Source: Gemmataceae bacterium (GTDB taxonomy: Bacteria > Planctomycetota > Planctomycetia > Gemmatales > Gemmataceae). Taken from it: a stretch of DNA of 64,000 nucleotides. The stretch lies in assembly GCA_009697105.1 (NCBI GenBank), contig SIAQ01000005.1, positions 23,841 through 87,840 on the forward strand, in the 5' to 3' direction. Each line of letters begins with the position of its first letter. Positions within the stretch are counted from its first letter, which is position 1. The notes under the pieces were generated by a model that did not search any database, was not told the DNA's origin, and saw nothing but the letters and a program-made list of their open reading frames with translations. Positions 50,459 to 58,779 of the stretch are shown here, one piece after another. The position numbers and the translations under genes are program-made.

Positions 50459-52150
50459 ATGAATACCTACAAACATCAAGCGATTCGCGAACTGGCCGAC
50501 CAGCAGGTCCGTTTCGCGCCTCCGCCCAAGCGTCTTGAGCAATTAAAGCACAGCGAGCAACTGCTGACCGAGATCGATCCGGCCAAGGATTATCCCTATC
50601 AGTTCGTTTGCTTTCGCGTTACCGACTTCCGCTCCGATGCTCACGCCGGCTTGGTGATGCCCGGCCACGACGTGCTGCACGATCTGGGTCTGATGATTAA
50701 CGACCTCGCCACTTCGCTGCCGGCTGTGCCCGTTGAGGACGTTACCGAAGAGGTGATGACGACCGACGAGATTAGCCGAAAGCTCAACGTCAGCACCAAG
50801 ACGATCAACCGCTGGCGCAAACGCGGCCTGATCGGCATCCCAGTGCTGAGCAATGGCAAACGCCAGATGGGCTTCCTGCCATCGCTCGTAAACCCGTTCC
50901 TGGCGGCGAATAAGGATCGCTTGGATCGCAGCGCCAAATTCACGCTGCTTGGCCAACAGGAAAAAGACGACATCCTTCGCCGCGCCCGGCGATTCGCGCG
51001 TCTGGGGCTGGGCAGCCTTACAGAAATCAGCCGACGGATCGCCCGCCGGCTGGATCGTTCGCCCGAAACCGTGCGTTACACGATCAAGAACTTTGATCGT
51101 GAACACCCTGAGCAAGCGATCTTCCCGGAAATGACGGGCCCGCTTGAACAGACTGACAAACATGTAATCGTAAACTCCTACCGAAGGGGGATGGACGTGA
51201 ACACCATAGCCAAGAATTTCCAACGTGATCGATCCATGGTCTATCGCGCGGTGAACGAAATTCGCGCTCAACGTCTGTTCGATCAACAGATCGAATGGGT
51301 TTTTAACGAATGCTTCAACGATCCGTCACAAGAGGCGGCGATCCGCGCCGAGATGCCCGACACCGAGGCGTTCGAGGAAGCTCGCCTCGCCAAGCGCATC
51401 CCCAAAGACGCGCCGCCGGAATTGTTCTCGAACTACGAGATGCCGTTGTTGACCAAGGACCAAGAACAGCACCTGTTCCGCAAGATGAACTTCCTCAAGT
51501 ACCACGCCGCCAAACGGCTGGAAAAACTGAAGCTCGCCAGCGGATTAGTGAACACCGCCGTCGTGCGCGTCGAGTTACTCGACGAGGTCGAAGCGGACCT
51601 TGCCGAGGCCAACAAGATCAAGGAACTGCTGATCCGTTGCAACATGCGACTCGTGACCTCCGTCGCCAAGAAGCACAGCGGGCAGACCGAAAACTTCTTT
51701 GAATTGCTCAGCGACGGCAACATCTCGCTCATGCGTGCTGTCGAAAAGTTCGACTACTTCCGGGGCAACAAGTTCAGCACCTATGCCACGTGGTCGCTGA
51801 TCAAGAACTTCGCCCGCAGCATTCCCGATGAGATTCATCGGAAAGAACGCTTCGCCACGGGCAACGAAGAAGTTTTCGATATGACCGAAGACCGACGCAC
51901 CAACGAGAAAGAACTCCTCGCTGCGGCCGAGCAGGCCACCGTCAATGTCAACCGTCTGCTCGATTACCTCGATCCGCGTGAGCGTGAGATCATCCGCTTA
52001 CGCGCCGGCCTCGACAATGCGAAAGAGGGATTGACGCTCGAAAAGATCGGCGAACGCCTCGGCATTACCAAGGAGCGCGTTCGTCAGCTCAACGTCAAGG
52101 CGATGAAAAAGCTCCGCACCATCGCCGATGTCGAACGCGACCTCGTTTGA
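50459..52150 (+). CDS. Sigma-70 family factor with three N-terminal helix-turn-helix units
   Basis: 563 residues. ATG 50459 has GGAG eight bases upstream. The N-terminal 340 residues carry three HTH-like segments: TTDEISRKLNVSTKTINRWR (about 100-120), SLTEISRRIARRLDRSPETV (about 187-206) and VNTIAKNFQRDRSMVYRAVN (about 248-267). Region 2 is at about 394-450 (NMRLVTSVAKKHSGQT...GNKFSTYATWSLI, with the -10 melting segment). Region 3 is short or missing, and region 4 is at about 497-553 with GERLGITKERVRQLN. It lacks region 1.1. The architecture is unlike RpoD and resembles planctomycete-specific factors. It probably reads a dedicated regulon. Confidence 0.9.
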   Translation: MNTYKHQAIRELADQQVRFAPPPKRLEQLKHSEQLLTEIDPAKDYPYQFVCFRVTDFRSDAHAGLVMPGHDVLHDLGLMINDLATSLPAVPVEDVTEEVMTTDEISRKLNVSTKTINRWRKRGLIGIPVLSNGKRQMGFLPSLVNPFLAANKDRLDRSAKFTLLGQQEKDDILRRARRFARLGLGSLTEISRRIARRLDRSPETVRYTIKNFDREHPEQAIFPEMTGPLEQTDKHVIVNSYRRGMDVNTIAKNFQRDRSMVYRAVNEIRAQRLFDQQIEWVFNECFNDPSQEAAIRAEMPDTEAFEEARLAKRIPKDAPPELFSNYEMPLLTKDQEQHLFRKMNFLKYHAAKRLEKLKLASGLVNTAVVRVELLDEVEADLAEANKIKELLIRCNMRLVTSVAKKHSGQTENFFELLSDGNISLMRAVEKFDYFRGNKFSTYATWSLIKNFARSIPDEIHRKERFATGNEEVFDMTEDRRTNEKELLAAAEQATVNVNRLLDYLDPREREIIRLRAGLDNAKEGLTLEKIGERLGITKERVRQLNVKAMKKLRTIADVERDLV

Positions 52151-52161
52151 TGTTGCATTCG

Positions 52162-52215
52162 CCGCTTGCGGCTTAGCGCTCGCTTGACGCCATGCGAGCG
52201 CTAAGCCGCAAGCGG
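52162..52215. repeat. Inverted repeat, family D
   Basis: CCGCTTGCGGCTTAGCGCTC (52162) pairs with GAGCGCTAAGCCGCAAGCGG ending at 52215, then AAAAAA. It lies 12 bases after the sigma-factor stop and 9 before the end of the convergent hydrolase gene, a likely shared terminator. Confidence 0.92.
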
Positions 52216-52224
52216 AAAAAACGC

Positions 52225-54078
52225 CTACTTCCCTCCACCCGCCAATACCTCCAAGCTCAGATGCGATGGCTGTTTGTGCGATCTAAGTATCGTTTGCTCC
52301 GCCGATTGAAAGTCCGTGTCCTTCGCTTCAAAAATATTCGGCACAAACTTCTGCGGGTTCCGGTCGATCAGTGGGAACCACGTGCTCGACACCTGCACCA
52401 TGATTCGATGGCCCTTGCGAAAGCAATGATGGCCCCAGTGCAGATCGATCGAATACTCATTCACCTCACCTGCCTTCACTGGCTCAGGTTTCTCAAAGCT
52501 CTTGCGGAAGCGTGCACGGGTCGGTTCGCCGATGATGAGCAGCTGATTCCCGCTCATTGTCGGTTCCTTGGCGTAATCCTGCGGATAGGCGTCGATCAGC
52601 CTAACGATGAAATCGATATCCGTTCCCGAAGTGGACGCGAACAGCTTCGCCGTGATCGAGCCGGCTAAGGTCACGTCCTCCGTGAGCGGTTCGGTCTCAT
52701 AGGTGAGCACATCAGGCCGCGCGTGCGCGAATCGCTGGTCCTCGACCATCCAGTTACGCCATTCGGGACCGGGATAAGTTGGCGTGACAGGCCGAGGGCG
52801 GTAGGGCACGGGACTGGCGGGGTCGGACGTGTATTTGTCGAAGGCGGCCTCATCCGCAACCGGCGGCGTGAACGCGAGCTTGCCGGCGGGATGGAAATAG
52901 AGCATTCGTTTTTGCGTGTCCTTCGGTGGCCAATGCGGATGCGCGACCCACTTGTTCGAGCCGGTCTGGAACAGGAGCGCTTCGGGCTGTTTCAAGTCGC
53001 CTTTGCCCTTGAGGTAATGATTGAAGAACGCCGCCTGAATCTTCGCACGAAAGTGCGCTCCCGTGTCGCTGTCGAATTTGATACGGCCCAGTTTATCACC
53101 TGGCCCGTTCGCCCAGCCGCCGTGGTTCCACGGGCCTAGTACGATAAAATTCTTATTATCGCCGTCGTGCTTTTCGAGCAATTTATAAATCTGCATCGGC
53201 CCGCGATAGTCCTCCTGGTCGAACCAGCCGCCGACGTTGAGCGTCGGCACGGTGACCTTGTTCAAGTACGGATCAAACGCCTGCTTCTGCCAAAACTCGT
53301 CGTAGTTCGGATGCTTGACGAAATCGTTCCACGTCGGCATTTTGCCCTTGAAGTATTTGGCGTTGACGTTCGACAGCGCGCCGAGTTTCAGATACCACTC
53401 GAAGGTGTCGTAGCGGTCGAATTTGAACAACGTGTTGACGTTGTTCGTCTCCATCATCGCGACATACTCGAAGCCATAGCTGAGCCGAAACGCGCCGTTG
53501 TGGTGGAAATCATCGCCGAGGAATTGGTCGGCGGGCGAGGCCTGGGGTGACGCCGCCGCCAACGCGGGATGCGGATCGAGCATACCCATGACCGTCAGCC
53601 AGCCCGGATAGCTGATGCCGAGCATGCCAACTTTGCCCGTATTGTTTGGCACATTCTTCACCATCCAGTCGATTGAGTCATAGGTGTCGGTGCTTTCGTC
53701 GATCGTCTTCGGATCGGATTTATCGCGTGGCGAGCGCGACATGACGAACTTGCCTTCCGACTTGAATCGGCCACGGATGTCTTGGAAGACGAAGATGTAG
53801 CCCTCATCCGCGAGGTCCTTGAGATACGCCAGCAGAGCCGTTGGCCCGCGTGCATCGATGCCGTACGGCGTGCGCAGCAGGATGAACGGCAGGTCGCCCT
53901 TGGCGTGATTGGGGCGGTAGATCGTCGTGTAGAGCTTGACGCCGTCGCGCATGGCGATCATCGTTTCGCTGCGAGTGAAGCGCTTGGCGATCGCGGGATC
54001 GGGGACCTGGGCGTGGGCCTGATTGTAGGTGGCTGCGAGGATGATCGCGGTGAGGATGAGTTGATGGATGCGGGTCAT
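52225..54078 (-). CDS. CocE/NonD family serine hydrolase, exported
   Basis: 617 residues with a Sec signal (IHQLILTAIILAATYNQAHA). X-Pro dipeptidyl-peptidase (S15)/CocE fold: catalytic Ser156 in LGISYPGW, Asp about 288 in GGWFDQED, His about 319 in GPWNHGG. The C-terminal PepX_C jelly-roll domain (about 430-610) contains ITAKLFASTSGTDIDFIVRL. Members cleave alpha-amino-acid esters, beta-lactam-like or acyl amides; the natural substrate here is unknown. Export and length (617) match the alpha-amino acid ester hydrolase branch. No strong Shine-Dalgarno. Confidence 0.93.
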   Translation of the reverse strand: MTRIHQLILTAIILAATYNQAHAQVPDPAIAKRFTRSETMIAMRDGVKLYTTIYRPNHAKGDLPFILLRTPYGIDARGPTALLAYLKDLADEGYIFVFQDIRGRFKSEGKFVMSRSPRDKSDPKTIDESTDTYDSIDWMVKNVPNNTGKVGMLGISYPGWLTVMGMLDPHPALAAASPQASPADQFLGDDFHHNGAFRLSYGFEYVAMMETNNVNTLFKFDRYDTFEWYLKLGALSNVNAKYFKGKMPTWNDFVKHPNYDEFWQKQAFDPYLNKVTVPTLNVGGWFDQEDYRGPMQIYKLLEKHDGDNKNFIVLGPWNHGGWANGPGDKLGRIKFDSDTGAHFRAKIQAAFFNHYLKGKGDLKQPEALLFQTGSNKWVAHPHWPPKDTQKRMLYFHPAGKLAFTPPVADEAAFDKYTSDPASPVPYRPRPVTPTYPGPEWRNWMVEDQRFAHARPDVLTYETEPLTEDVTLAGSITAKLFASTSGTDIDFIVRLIDAYPQDYAKEPTMSGNQLLIIGEPTRARFRKSFEKPEPVKAGEVNEYSIDLHWGHHCFRKGHRIMVQVSSTWFPLIDRNPQKFVPNIFEAKDTDFQSAEQTILRSHKQPSHLSLEVLAGGGK

Positions 54079-54107
54079 GATTTTCCCTCAAAATTTTCGC
54101 TTCCGTT

Positions 54108-54155
54108 GTTTACGTTTAGCGCCCGCATGGCGCCATGCGAGCGCTAAACGTAAAC
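54108..54155. repeat. Inverted repeat, family F
   Basis: GTTTACGTTTAGCGCCCGC (54108) pairs with GCGAGCGCTAAACGTAAAC ending at 54155; loop ATGGCGCCAT is itself palindromic. Between two minus-strand genes. Confidence 0.93.
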
Positions 54156-54160
54156 GCCGA

Positions 54161-55210
54161 TTACCGCCATTTGAAAAACTTCAACGCCAATGCAAACGGC
54201 ACGATCGCATATTCCGCCTGAATCGCGATGCGCCAGCCGACGGTGGCCAAGCTCGCGCCTTCCAGCTTCACCTCACGCAGGGCGTCGTTGAGCTGCGTCA
54301 ACGGCAACGCCTGAATGAACCATTGCACCTCATCGGGAAATCGCTTCGAGGACAAGAAGACGCCCGACACGATGTACATCGGCAGCATGACCATGTTGAT
54401 CAGGCCCGATGCGGTTTCCATTTTATCCGTGCGACTATCGACTAGCAGGCCCAAGCCCGAGAACGCCGACGCGCCGACGACAATGACGATGACCAAAGTA
54501 AAGAATGAGCCGCGAATCGGGATCTTAAACCAGAACGCGCCGACGCAGAGCAGACTGGCCATTTCGGGGATCAGGAAGATGAGCCGGGATACGAGCAGTG
54601 CCAGCAGGAAATCGCTATGGCGCATCGGCGTGGCGATGAGTCGTTTGAATAGCTTTCGCACGCGCATATCGACGAGCACAAAGCCGACGCCGAACAACCC
54701 GCCGCCCATGATGTTGATGCCGACGAGGCCGGGGATGAGGAAGTCGATGTAGCGATTGCCTTTTTCCTCGATGAGTGATTCGCGAGGTCCGTCGGCTGTG
54801 CGCGACAGGATGGCTTCGACCCAATAATGGGCCTGCACGCTCTCGGCACGAGTCGGATCGAAGACATACTCGACGCCCGTTTCGAGCGGGACAATGTAGA
54901 GCGGCGTTTTGCCTTTCTTCAGCCGATCTTTGCACTCGGCTGCTGAATGAATTTCGACCTTGAGCTTTTCGTCCTTCCAACGATCATCGCTGAGGTGCTT
55001 GGCAACGTCGTCCGCGCGGCTGGAGCCGGGCGTGGCTTGCACGTCGATGTCCGGCGCGGGCGGGCGCGTGTTGGTGAAGGCGTAACCCAGCCCGACGGCG
55101 AGGATAAGAGGAAATCCGTAGACCCAGAAGATGACTTCCGGTTCGCGAACAAACTCGCGCATGCGAGCAAGCACGAGTTGAGCGAGCGGTTGCCAACGCT
55201 GTGGGATCAT
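54161..55210 (-). CDS. ABC-2 type transporter permease
   Basis: 349 residues. One N-terminal membrane helix (VYGFPLILAVGLGYAF), an external domain of about 130 residues rich in charged amino acids, then five helices in the last 180 residues (LVGINIMGGGLFGVGFVLVD, FLLALLVSRLIFLIPEMASL, LVIVIVVGASAFSGLGLLVD, LINMVMLPMYIVSGVFL). This is the ABC2_membrane_3 layout, as in drug or polysaccharide exporters. The ATP-binding subunit is not next to it on either side. GAGG lies before ATG 55210; the frame allows a GTG at 55222. Confidence 0.88.
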   Translation of the reverse strand: MIPQRWQPLAQLVLARMREFVREPEVIFWVYGFPLILAVGLGYAFTNTRPPAPDIDVQATPGSSRADDVAKHLSDDRWKDEKLKVEIHSAAECKDRLKKGKTPLYIVPLETGVEYVFDPTRAESVQAHYWVEAILSRTADGPRESLIEEKGNRYIDFLIPGLVGINIMGGGLFGVGFVLVDMRVRKLFKRLIATPMRHSDFLLALLVSRLIFLIPEMASLLCVGAFWFKIPIRGSFFTLVIVIVVGASAFSGLGLLVDSRTDKMETASGLINMVMLPMYIVSGVFLSSKRFPDEVQWFIQALPLTQLNDALREVKLEGASLATVGWRIAIQAEYAIVPFALALKFFKWR

Positions 55211-55229
55211 GCTTCGCCTCACTGCAATT

Positions 55230-55323
55230 GTTTAGCCGCTCGTCTTCGGCGAGCGAGGGCACGGTACTTCGCAATCGCCCGTGAATCGCCAAGCCCGCGC
55301 TCGCCCAAGGCGAGCGGCTAAAC
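55230..55323. repeat. Inverted repeat, family E
   Basis: GTTTAGCCGCTCGTCTTCGG (55230) pairs with the complement ending at 55323, loop about 45 bases. It lies between the divergent permease and dehydrogenase genes, so it would be in the promoter region of both. Confidence 0.9.
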
Positions 55324-55391
55324 AGGATCGCCCCTCAGCGTAGAATATGAACGCACTCGGCGAATGGGCCGGAAAATCTTACGATGATTGC

Positions 55392-56357
55392 ATGAACATG
55401 CCGATTATCATTGCGATCCCGGGCGACGATCCGCCGCAGCTGCAAGCGTCGCCGCACCTGGAACGGCTGCGTTCCCGTGGCGATGTCGTGCTGCACCTCG
55501 ACCGCCCGGCGGACGACGCGGAAAAGCTGCGCCGAGTCGCCGGTGCGACCTGCCTCGTCAATTCGCGCAGCGCCGTCAAATGGCCAGGGCATATTCTTCG
55601 TCAACTGCCCGCGCTACGCATGATTACCGTGTGTGGCATCGGCACCGATTCGATCGACACGGCCACTGCCCGCGAACTCGGCATTGCCGTCTGCAACGTC
55701 CCTGGCCAGACCGCGCCGATCGTCGCTGAGCATGCGTTGGCGTTGATGTTGGCGACGGCGAGGCGGGTCGTTTATCAGACCGATCAACTGCGTAAAGGCA
55801 TTTGGAAGACGCCTGACAATATCTATCTCGCCGGCAAAACGCTCGGCGTCCTTGGCACGGGATCGATCGGCGCTGCTATGATTCGGTTAGGCAAAGCGAT
55901 CGGCATGCGCGTGCAGGCCTGGTCGTTTCATCCATCCATCGACCGTGAGCGGGAACTCGGCGTGCCGTTCGTCGAGCGCGATGAATTGCTCTGCACGTCC
56001 GATGTCGTCAGCGTCCACGTGAAGTTGACCGAGCAAACGTGTGGCATGATCGGCACCCGCGAACTCGCGCTGATGAAGCCCGGCAGCATCCTCGTCAACA
56101 CCGCCCGCGGCGCGATCGTGGACACCGCGGCTCTCGTGCAAGCGCTACACACGGGCCACCTGGGCGGCGCCGGCATCGACGTCTTCGACACGGAGCCTTT
56201 GCCCGCGGATCATCCGCTGTTATCATGCGAGCAGGTCGTGCTGACGCCGCACGTCGCGGACCAGAATCCCGAGGGCATGGAGATTCTGAACCGCGGCGCC
56301 GTGGACAACGTGCTGGCGTTTTTGGATGGGAAGCCGATCAATCGAGTGAACATATAG
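55392..56357 (+). CDS. D-2-hydroxyacid dehydrogenase
   Basis: About 321 residues, NAD-dependent 2-hydroxyacid dehydrogenase family (SerA/GhrA-like). NAD-binding GVLGTGSIGAAMIRLG (about 151), catalytic Arg in NTARGAIVDT (about 235), Glu in FDTEPLPADHP (about 264) and His in TPHVADQN (about 284). The substrate is not readable; glyoxylate, phosphoglycerate or similar. The start is unclear: ATG 55392, with an in-frame ATG at 55347 just behind TAGAAT. The stop codon TAG belongs to the family G palindrome. A second family member lies at 58780-59763. Confidence 0.9.
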   Translation: MNMPIIIAIPGDDPPQLQASPHLERLRSRGDVVLHLDRPADDAEKLRRVAGATCLVNSRSAVKWPGHILRQLPALRMITVCGIGTDSIDTATARELGIAVCNVPGQTAPIVAEHALALMLATARRVVYQTDQLRKGIWKTPDNIYLAGKTLGVLGTGSIGAAMIRLGKAIGMRVQAWSFHPSIDRERELGVPFVERDELLCTSDVVSVHVKLTEQTCGMIGTRELALMKPGSILVNTARGAIVDTAALVQALHTGHLGGAGIDVFDTEPLPADHPLLSCEQVVLTPHVADQNPEGMEILNRGAVDNVLAFLDGKPINRVNI

Positions 56358-56407
56358 CCCGCCATTTATGGCGGGTGTACGGGAGTCCCGCCATATGGCG
56401 GGCTATA
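56353..56407. repeat. Inverted repeat, family G, carrying the stop codon
   Basis: TATAGCCCGCCATTTATGGC (56353) pairs with GCCATATGGCGGGCTATA ending at 56407. The TAG at 56355-56357 ends the dehydrogenase gene. TATAAT for the next gene (56416) begins nine bases after it. Confidence 0.92.
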
Positions 56408-56420
56408 TCGGGCAGGTATA

Positions 56421-56948
56421 ATGAGGACGATGACCCGAACCGCATTCGTTGGCGCAATCCTTCTTGTCGTGGCTGTGCCCGCGCTTGCCTCCGAGCCTGT
56501 CGTTGTATTTAATTCGAATGGCGGCTTTCTTGAGCTGACGCTGAAACACGAGGGCAAGGCGATTGAAGCGATCGTGGAGTTGCGTGACGAGAAAGGTGTG
56601 CCGATTTTGGGCGAAACCGAGAATGGCGAAGCGACGATTCCGCTGCCGGCGGGCGATTCGTTCATCGTTGAACTGAAGATCGGCGAGCGCACGGCTGACC
56701 CGATTCGCCTGTACCGCACGGCCACCGGTGTCGAACCGTCGCGCGTGTTGCTGAGCTATGGCCTGCGGCCATGTTGCCGATCGAAGCTGAAACGCGAGCC
56801 GATCATCGCCGGAGCGCCGGACCCGCAGCCGGAGATCGACGACGCGGGCTGGTGGGATTGGCGGCTTGGGTTGGCGGCTCTCGTGGGAGTCTTGTTGGCG
56901 AGTGTCGTGGCGCTTCGCCTGGCGTTTTCAGGGAGTAATCATGGATAA
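56421..56948 (+). CDS. Exported membrane-tethered hypothetical protein
   Basis: 175 residues: Sec signal (AFVGAILLVVAVPALASE), a beta-rich domain (about 30-110), then a short linker and a C-terminal membrane helix (LGLAALVGVLLASVVALRLAF). Overlaps the following gene by 8 bases, so the two are cotranslated. TATAAT lies at 56416-56421, overlapping the first ATG; the mRNA may therefore start near 56428 and begin at the ATG 56430 with almost no leader. Function unknown, probably linked to its peroxiredoxin-like neighbour. Confidence 0.78.
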   Translation: MRTMTRTAFVGAILLVVAVPALASEPVVVFNSNGGFLELTLKHEGKAIEAIVELRDEKGVPILGETENGEATIPLPAGDSFIVELKIGERTADPIRLYRTATGVEPSRVLLSYGLRPCCRSKLKREPIIAGAPDPQPEIDDAGWWDWRLGLAALVGVLLASVVALRLAFSGSNHG

Positions 56949-57693
56949 ACCTGCCGCGAAAACGCCGACTGCCAATGCGTCCGTCAGCGAAAAAATGGCG
57001 ATTTTGGCTCCGCTGATCGTAATTGGCCTGATCGTGATCGGCGTGGCCGTGGTGCTTGGCTATCGCGCATTCAGGACCACGGCGCCTCCGCAGCGTGATT
57101 TGGCGAAGGAAGCCGAGGCTGCGTTGGCCCGGCAGAACTTTAGGCCGCTCTCCGAACCCTTGCAAACGCTTCTCGCTGACGCCAAATATGAACCGATTCC
57201 CACGCAGGCACATTCCCTGCTGTTGCAATCGGGACCGGACTTCACGCTCAAGGATGTCGAGGGCAAGGATCGGTCGCTTGCTGATTACCTCAAGACAGGG
57301 CCGGTGGTGCTCGTGTTCTACTATGGCTACCATTGCGATCATTGCGTCAGCCAGCTTTTCGCGATCAACAAGGATATGGAGAAATTCCGCGAGCTGGGCG
57401 TGCATGTCGTCGCTGTCAGCGCGGACTCGATCGAGCTGACGCGCGAACGCTACAAGCAATATGGCGCGTTCAAGTTTCCGGTGCTGTCCGATGCGGGCAA
57501 CAAGATCGCGGAGAAATATGAGACCTACACGCCGGCCACGGAAGCCCTGATGCACGGAACCTATGTCATCTCGCGTCAGGGTAAGGTCGTTTGGACGAAC
57601 CGCGGCGAGACTCCGTTCACCGAGAACCGCACGCTGATTCACAAAGTCGCCGAGATCGAAGGGCGCCTGGCGAAGAAGGCGGGGGGAACGTAA
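56941..57693 (+). CDS. Membrane-anchored peroxiredoxin/thioredoxin-like protein
   Basis: 250 residues. One N-terminal helix (MAILAPLIVIGLIVIGVAVVL, about 19-39), then a spacer and an AhpC/TSA-type thioredoxin fold: PDFTLKDVEGKDRSLADYL (about 98), the redox site in YGYHCDHCVSQL (CxxC, about 134-137), VVAVSADSIELTRERYKQYG, and TYVISRQGKVVWTNRG (about 205). The CDHC pair suggests a disulfide or peroxide reductase outside the membrane. It overlaps the previous gene by 8 bases, which implies a paired function. Confidence 0.88.
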   Translation: MDKPAAKTPTANASVSEKMAILAPLIVIGLIVIGVAVVLGYRAFRTTAPPQRDLAKEAEAALARQNFRPLSEPLQTLLADAKYEPIPTQAHSLLLQSGPDFTLKDVEGKDRSLADYLKTGPVVLVFYYGYHCDHCVSQLFAINKDMEKFRELGVHVVAVSADSIELTRERYKQYGAFKFPVLSDAGNKIAEKYETYTPATEALMHGTYVISRQGKVVWTNRGETPFTENRTLIHKVAEIEGRLAKKAGGT

Positions 57694-57757
57694 TTCGCCG
57701 TGTTTACGTTTAGCGCTCGCTTTGCGCCATGCGAGCGCTAAACGTAAACACGGCGAA
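57694..57757. repeat. Inverted repeat, family F with extended stem
   Basis: TTCGCCGTGTTTACGTTTAG (57694) pairs with the complement ending at 57757. The base stem is longer than other family F copies by TTCGCCG/CGGCGAA. It starts directly after the preceding stop. Confidence 0.93.
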
Positions 57758-57766
57758 CTTCTACCA

Positions 57767-58693
57767 ATGACCCTTACCATTCACGATCACGGCCTGGCGT
57801 CACGTCTGGTCGATCTCGGCAGGCCGCGATCGCGCCATCTCGGCGTGCCCGTCGGCGGGGCGGCGGATCGGCGCTCGCTGGCGCTGGGCAATGCGCTCGT
57901 CGGCAACGCGGTCGATGCGCTCGCATTGGAGATCGCGCTCAAAGGTCCACGGCTGCGTGCGGACTGCGACCTTGGTTGCGTGGTGTTCGGTGCCCCGGTT
58001 GAAGCTTGGCTTGAAGGCGTACCGATGCTGCCGAACCGCACGTTCACTCTTCGCGCCGGGCAGGAATTGCGCATCGGTGGTACTCGGATCGGTGCTCGCG
58101 CTTATCTCTGCGTACGCGGCGGATTCGAGTCCCCGCGCATTCTCGGCAGTCGCTCCGGATTGGACTGCGTACAGCGTGGCGAAACGCTAGCCTGCCGAAC
58201 GAGCACGCTGCTGACGCGTTGGTGCGACGAGATCGAACCGATCTTTCACGACGAAACCACGATTCGTGTCCTGCCTGGACTACAAGCCGACTGGTTCCAC
58301 GTCGGCGAATTCTATGGGCAAATATTTCAGATCACGCCGGCGAGCAATCGCATGGGCCTAAGACTCGGCAGTAGGCCGTTGACGATACCGAACCGCGAGA
58401 TGGTGTCGGAGCCCGTATGTCCGGGTTCGGTGCAGGTTACGCGCGAAGGGCAGTGCATCGTGCTCGGCGTCGATGGGCAGACGATCGGCGGGTATCCGAA
58501 GATCGCTCAGGTGATCGATGCCGACCTCGATGCGCTCGGGCAACTGCGCCCCGGCCAACGAGTGCAATTCGCGCTGGTGACGATGGCCGAGGCGATCGCG
58601 CATAACCATTCCTATCGCAGCGAGACGGCGGCGTGGGGGCGTCGGTTGATGTTGGCACTGGACGCTTGGCCGAGCGAGCGTAGTTCTATATAG
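57767..58693 (+). CDS. pxpC: Biotin-dependent carboxyltransferase-like, PxpC/KipA family
   Basis: 308 residues with an AHS2 domain. N-terminal LVDLGRPRSRHLGVPVGGAAD matches the KipA/PxpC start (usually GRPGxxxxGVPxGGAxD). RIGARAYLCVRGGFESPRIL, GSRSGLD and the C-terminal VTREGQCIVLGVDGQTIGGYPKIAQVI block are typical. In known bacteria PxpA-B-C forms 5-oxoprolinase; KipA/KipI also acts on sporulation kinases. pxpB and pxpA are not adjacent, so the role here is inferred only from the family. The stop codon TAG is part of a family G repeat. Confidence 0.85.
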   Translation: MTLTIHDHGLASRLVDLGRPRSRHLGVPVGGAADRRSLALGNALVGNAVDALALEIALKGPRLRADCDLGCVVFGAPVEAWLEGVPMLPNRTFTLRAGQELRIGGTRIGARAYLCVRGGFESPRILGSRSGLDCVQRGETLACRTSTLLTRWCDEIEPIFHDETTIRVLPGLQADWFHVGEFYGQIFQITPASNRMGLRLGSRPLTIPNREMVSEPVCPGSVQVTREGQCIVLGVDGQTIGGYPKIAQVIDADLDALGQLRPGQRVQFALVTMAEAIAHNHSYRSETAAWGRRLMLALDAWPSERSSI

Positions 58694-58745
58694 CCCGCCA
58701 TTTATGGCGGGTGAAACGATGACCCGCCATAAATGGCGGGCTATA
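58687..58745. repeat. Inverted repeat, family G, carrying the stop codon
   Basis: TATATAGCCCGCCATTTATG (58687) pairs with CATAAATGGCGGGCTATA ending at 58745. The TAG at 58691-58693 stops the pxpC-like gene. Confidence 0.92.
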
Positions 58746-58779
58746 TTAAGCCGAGATGTGTTCATTTATTTGAGGAATC

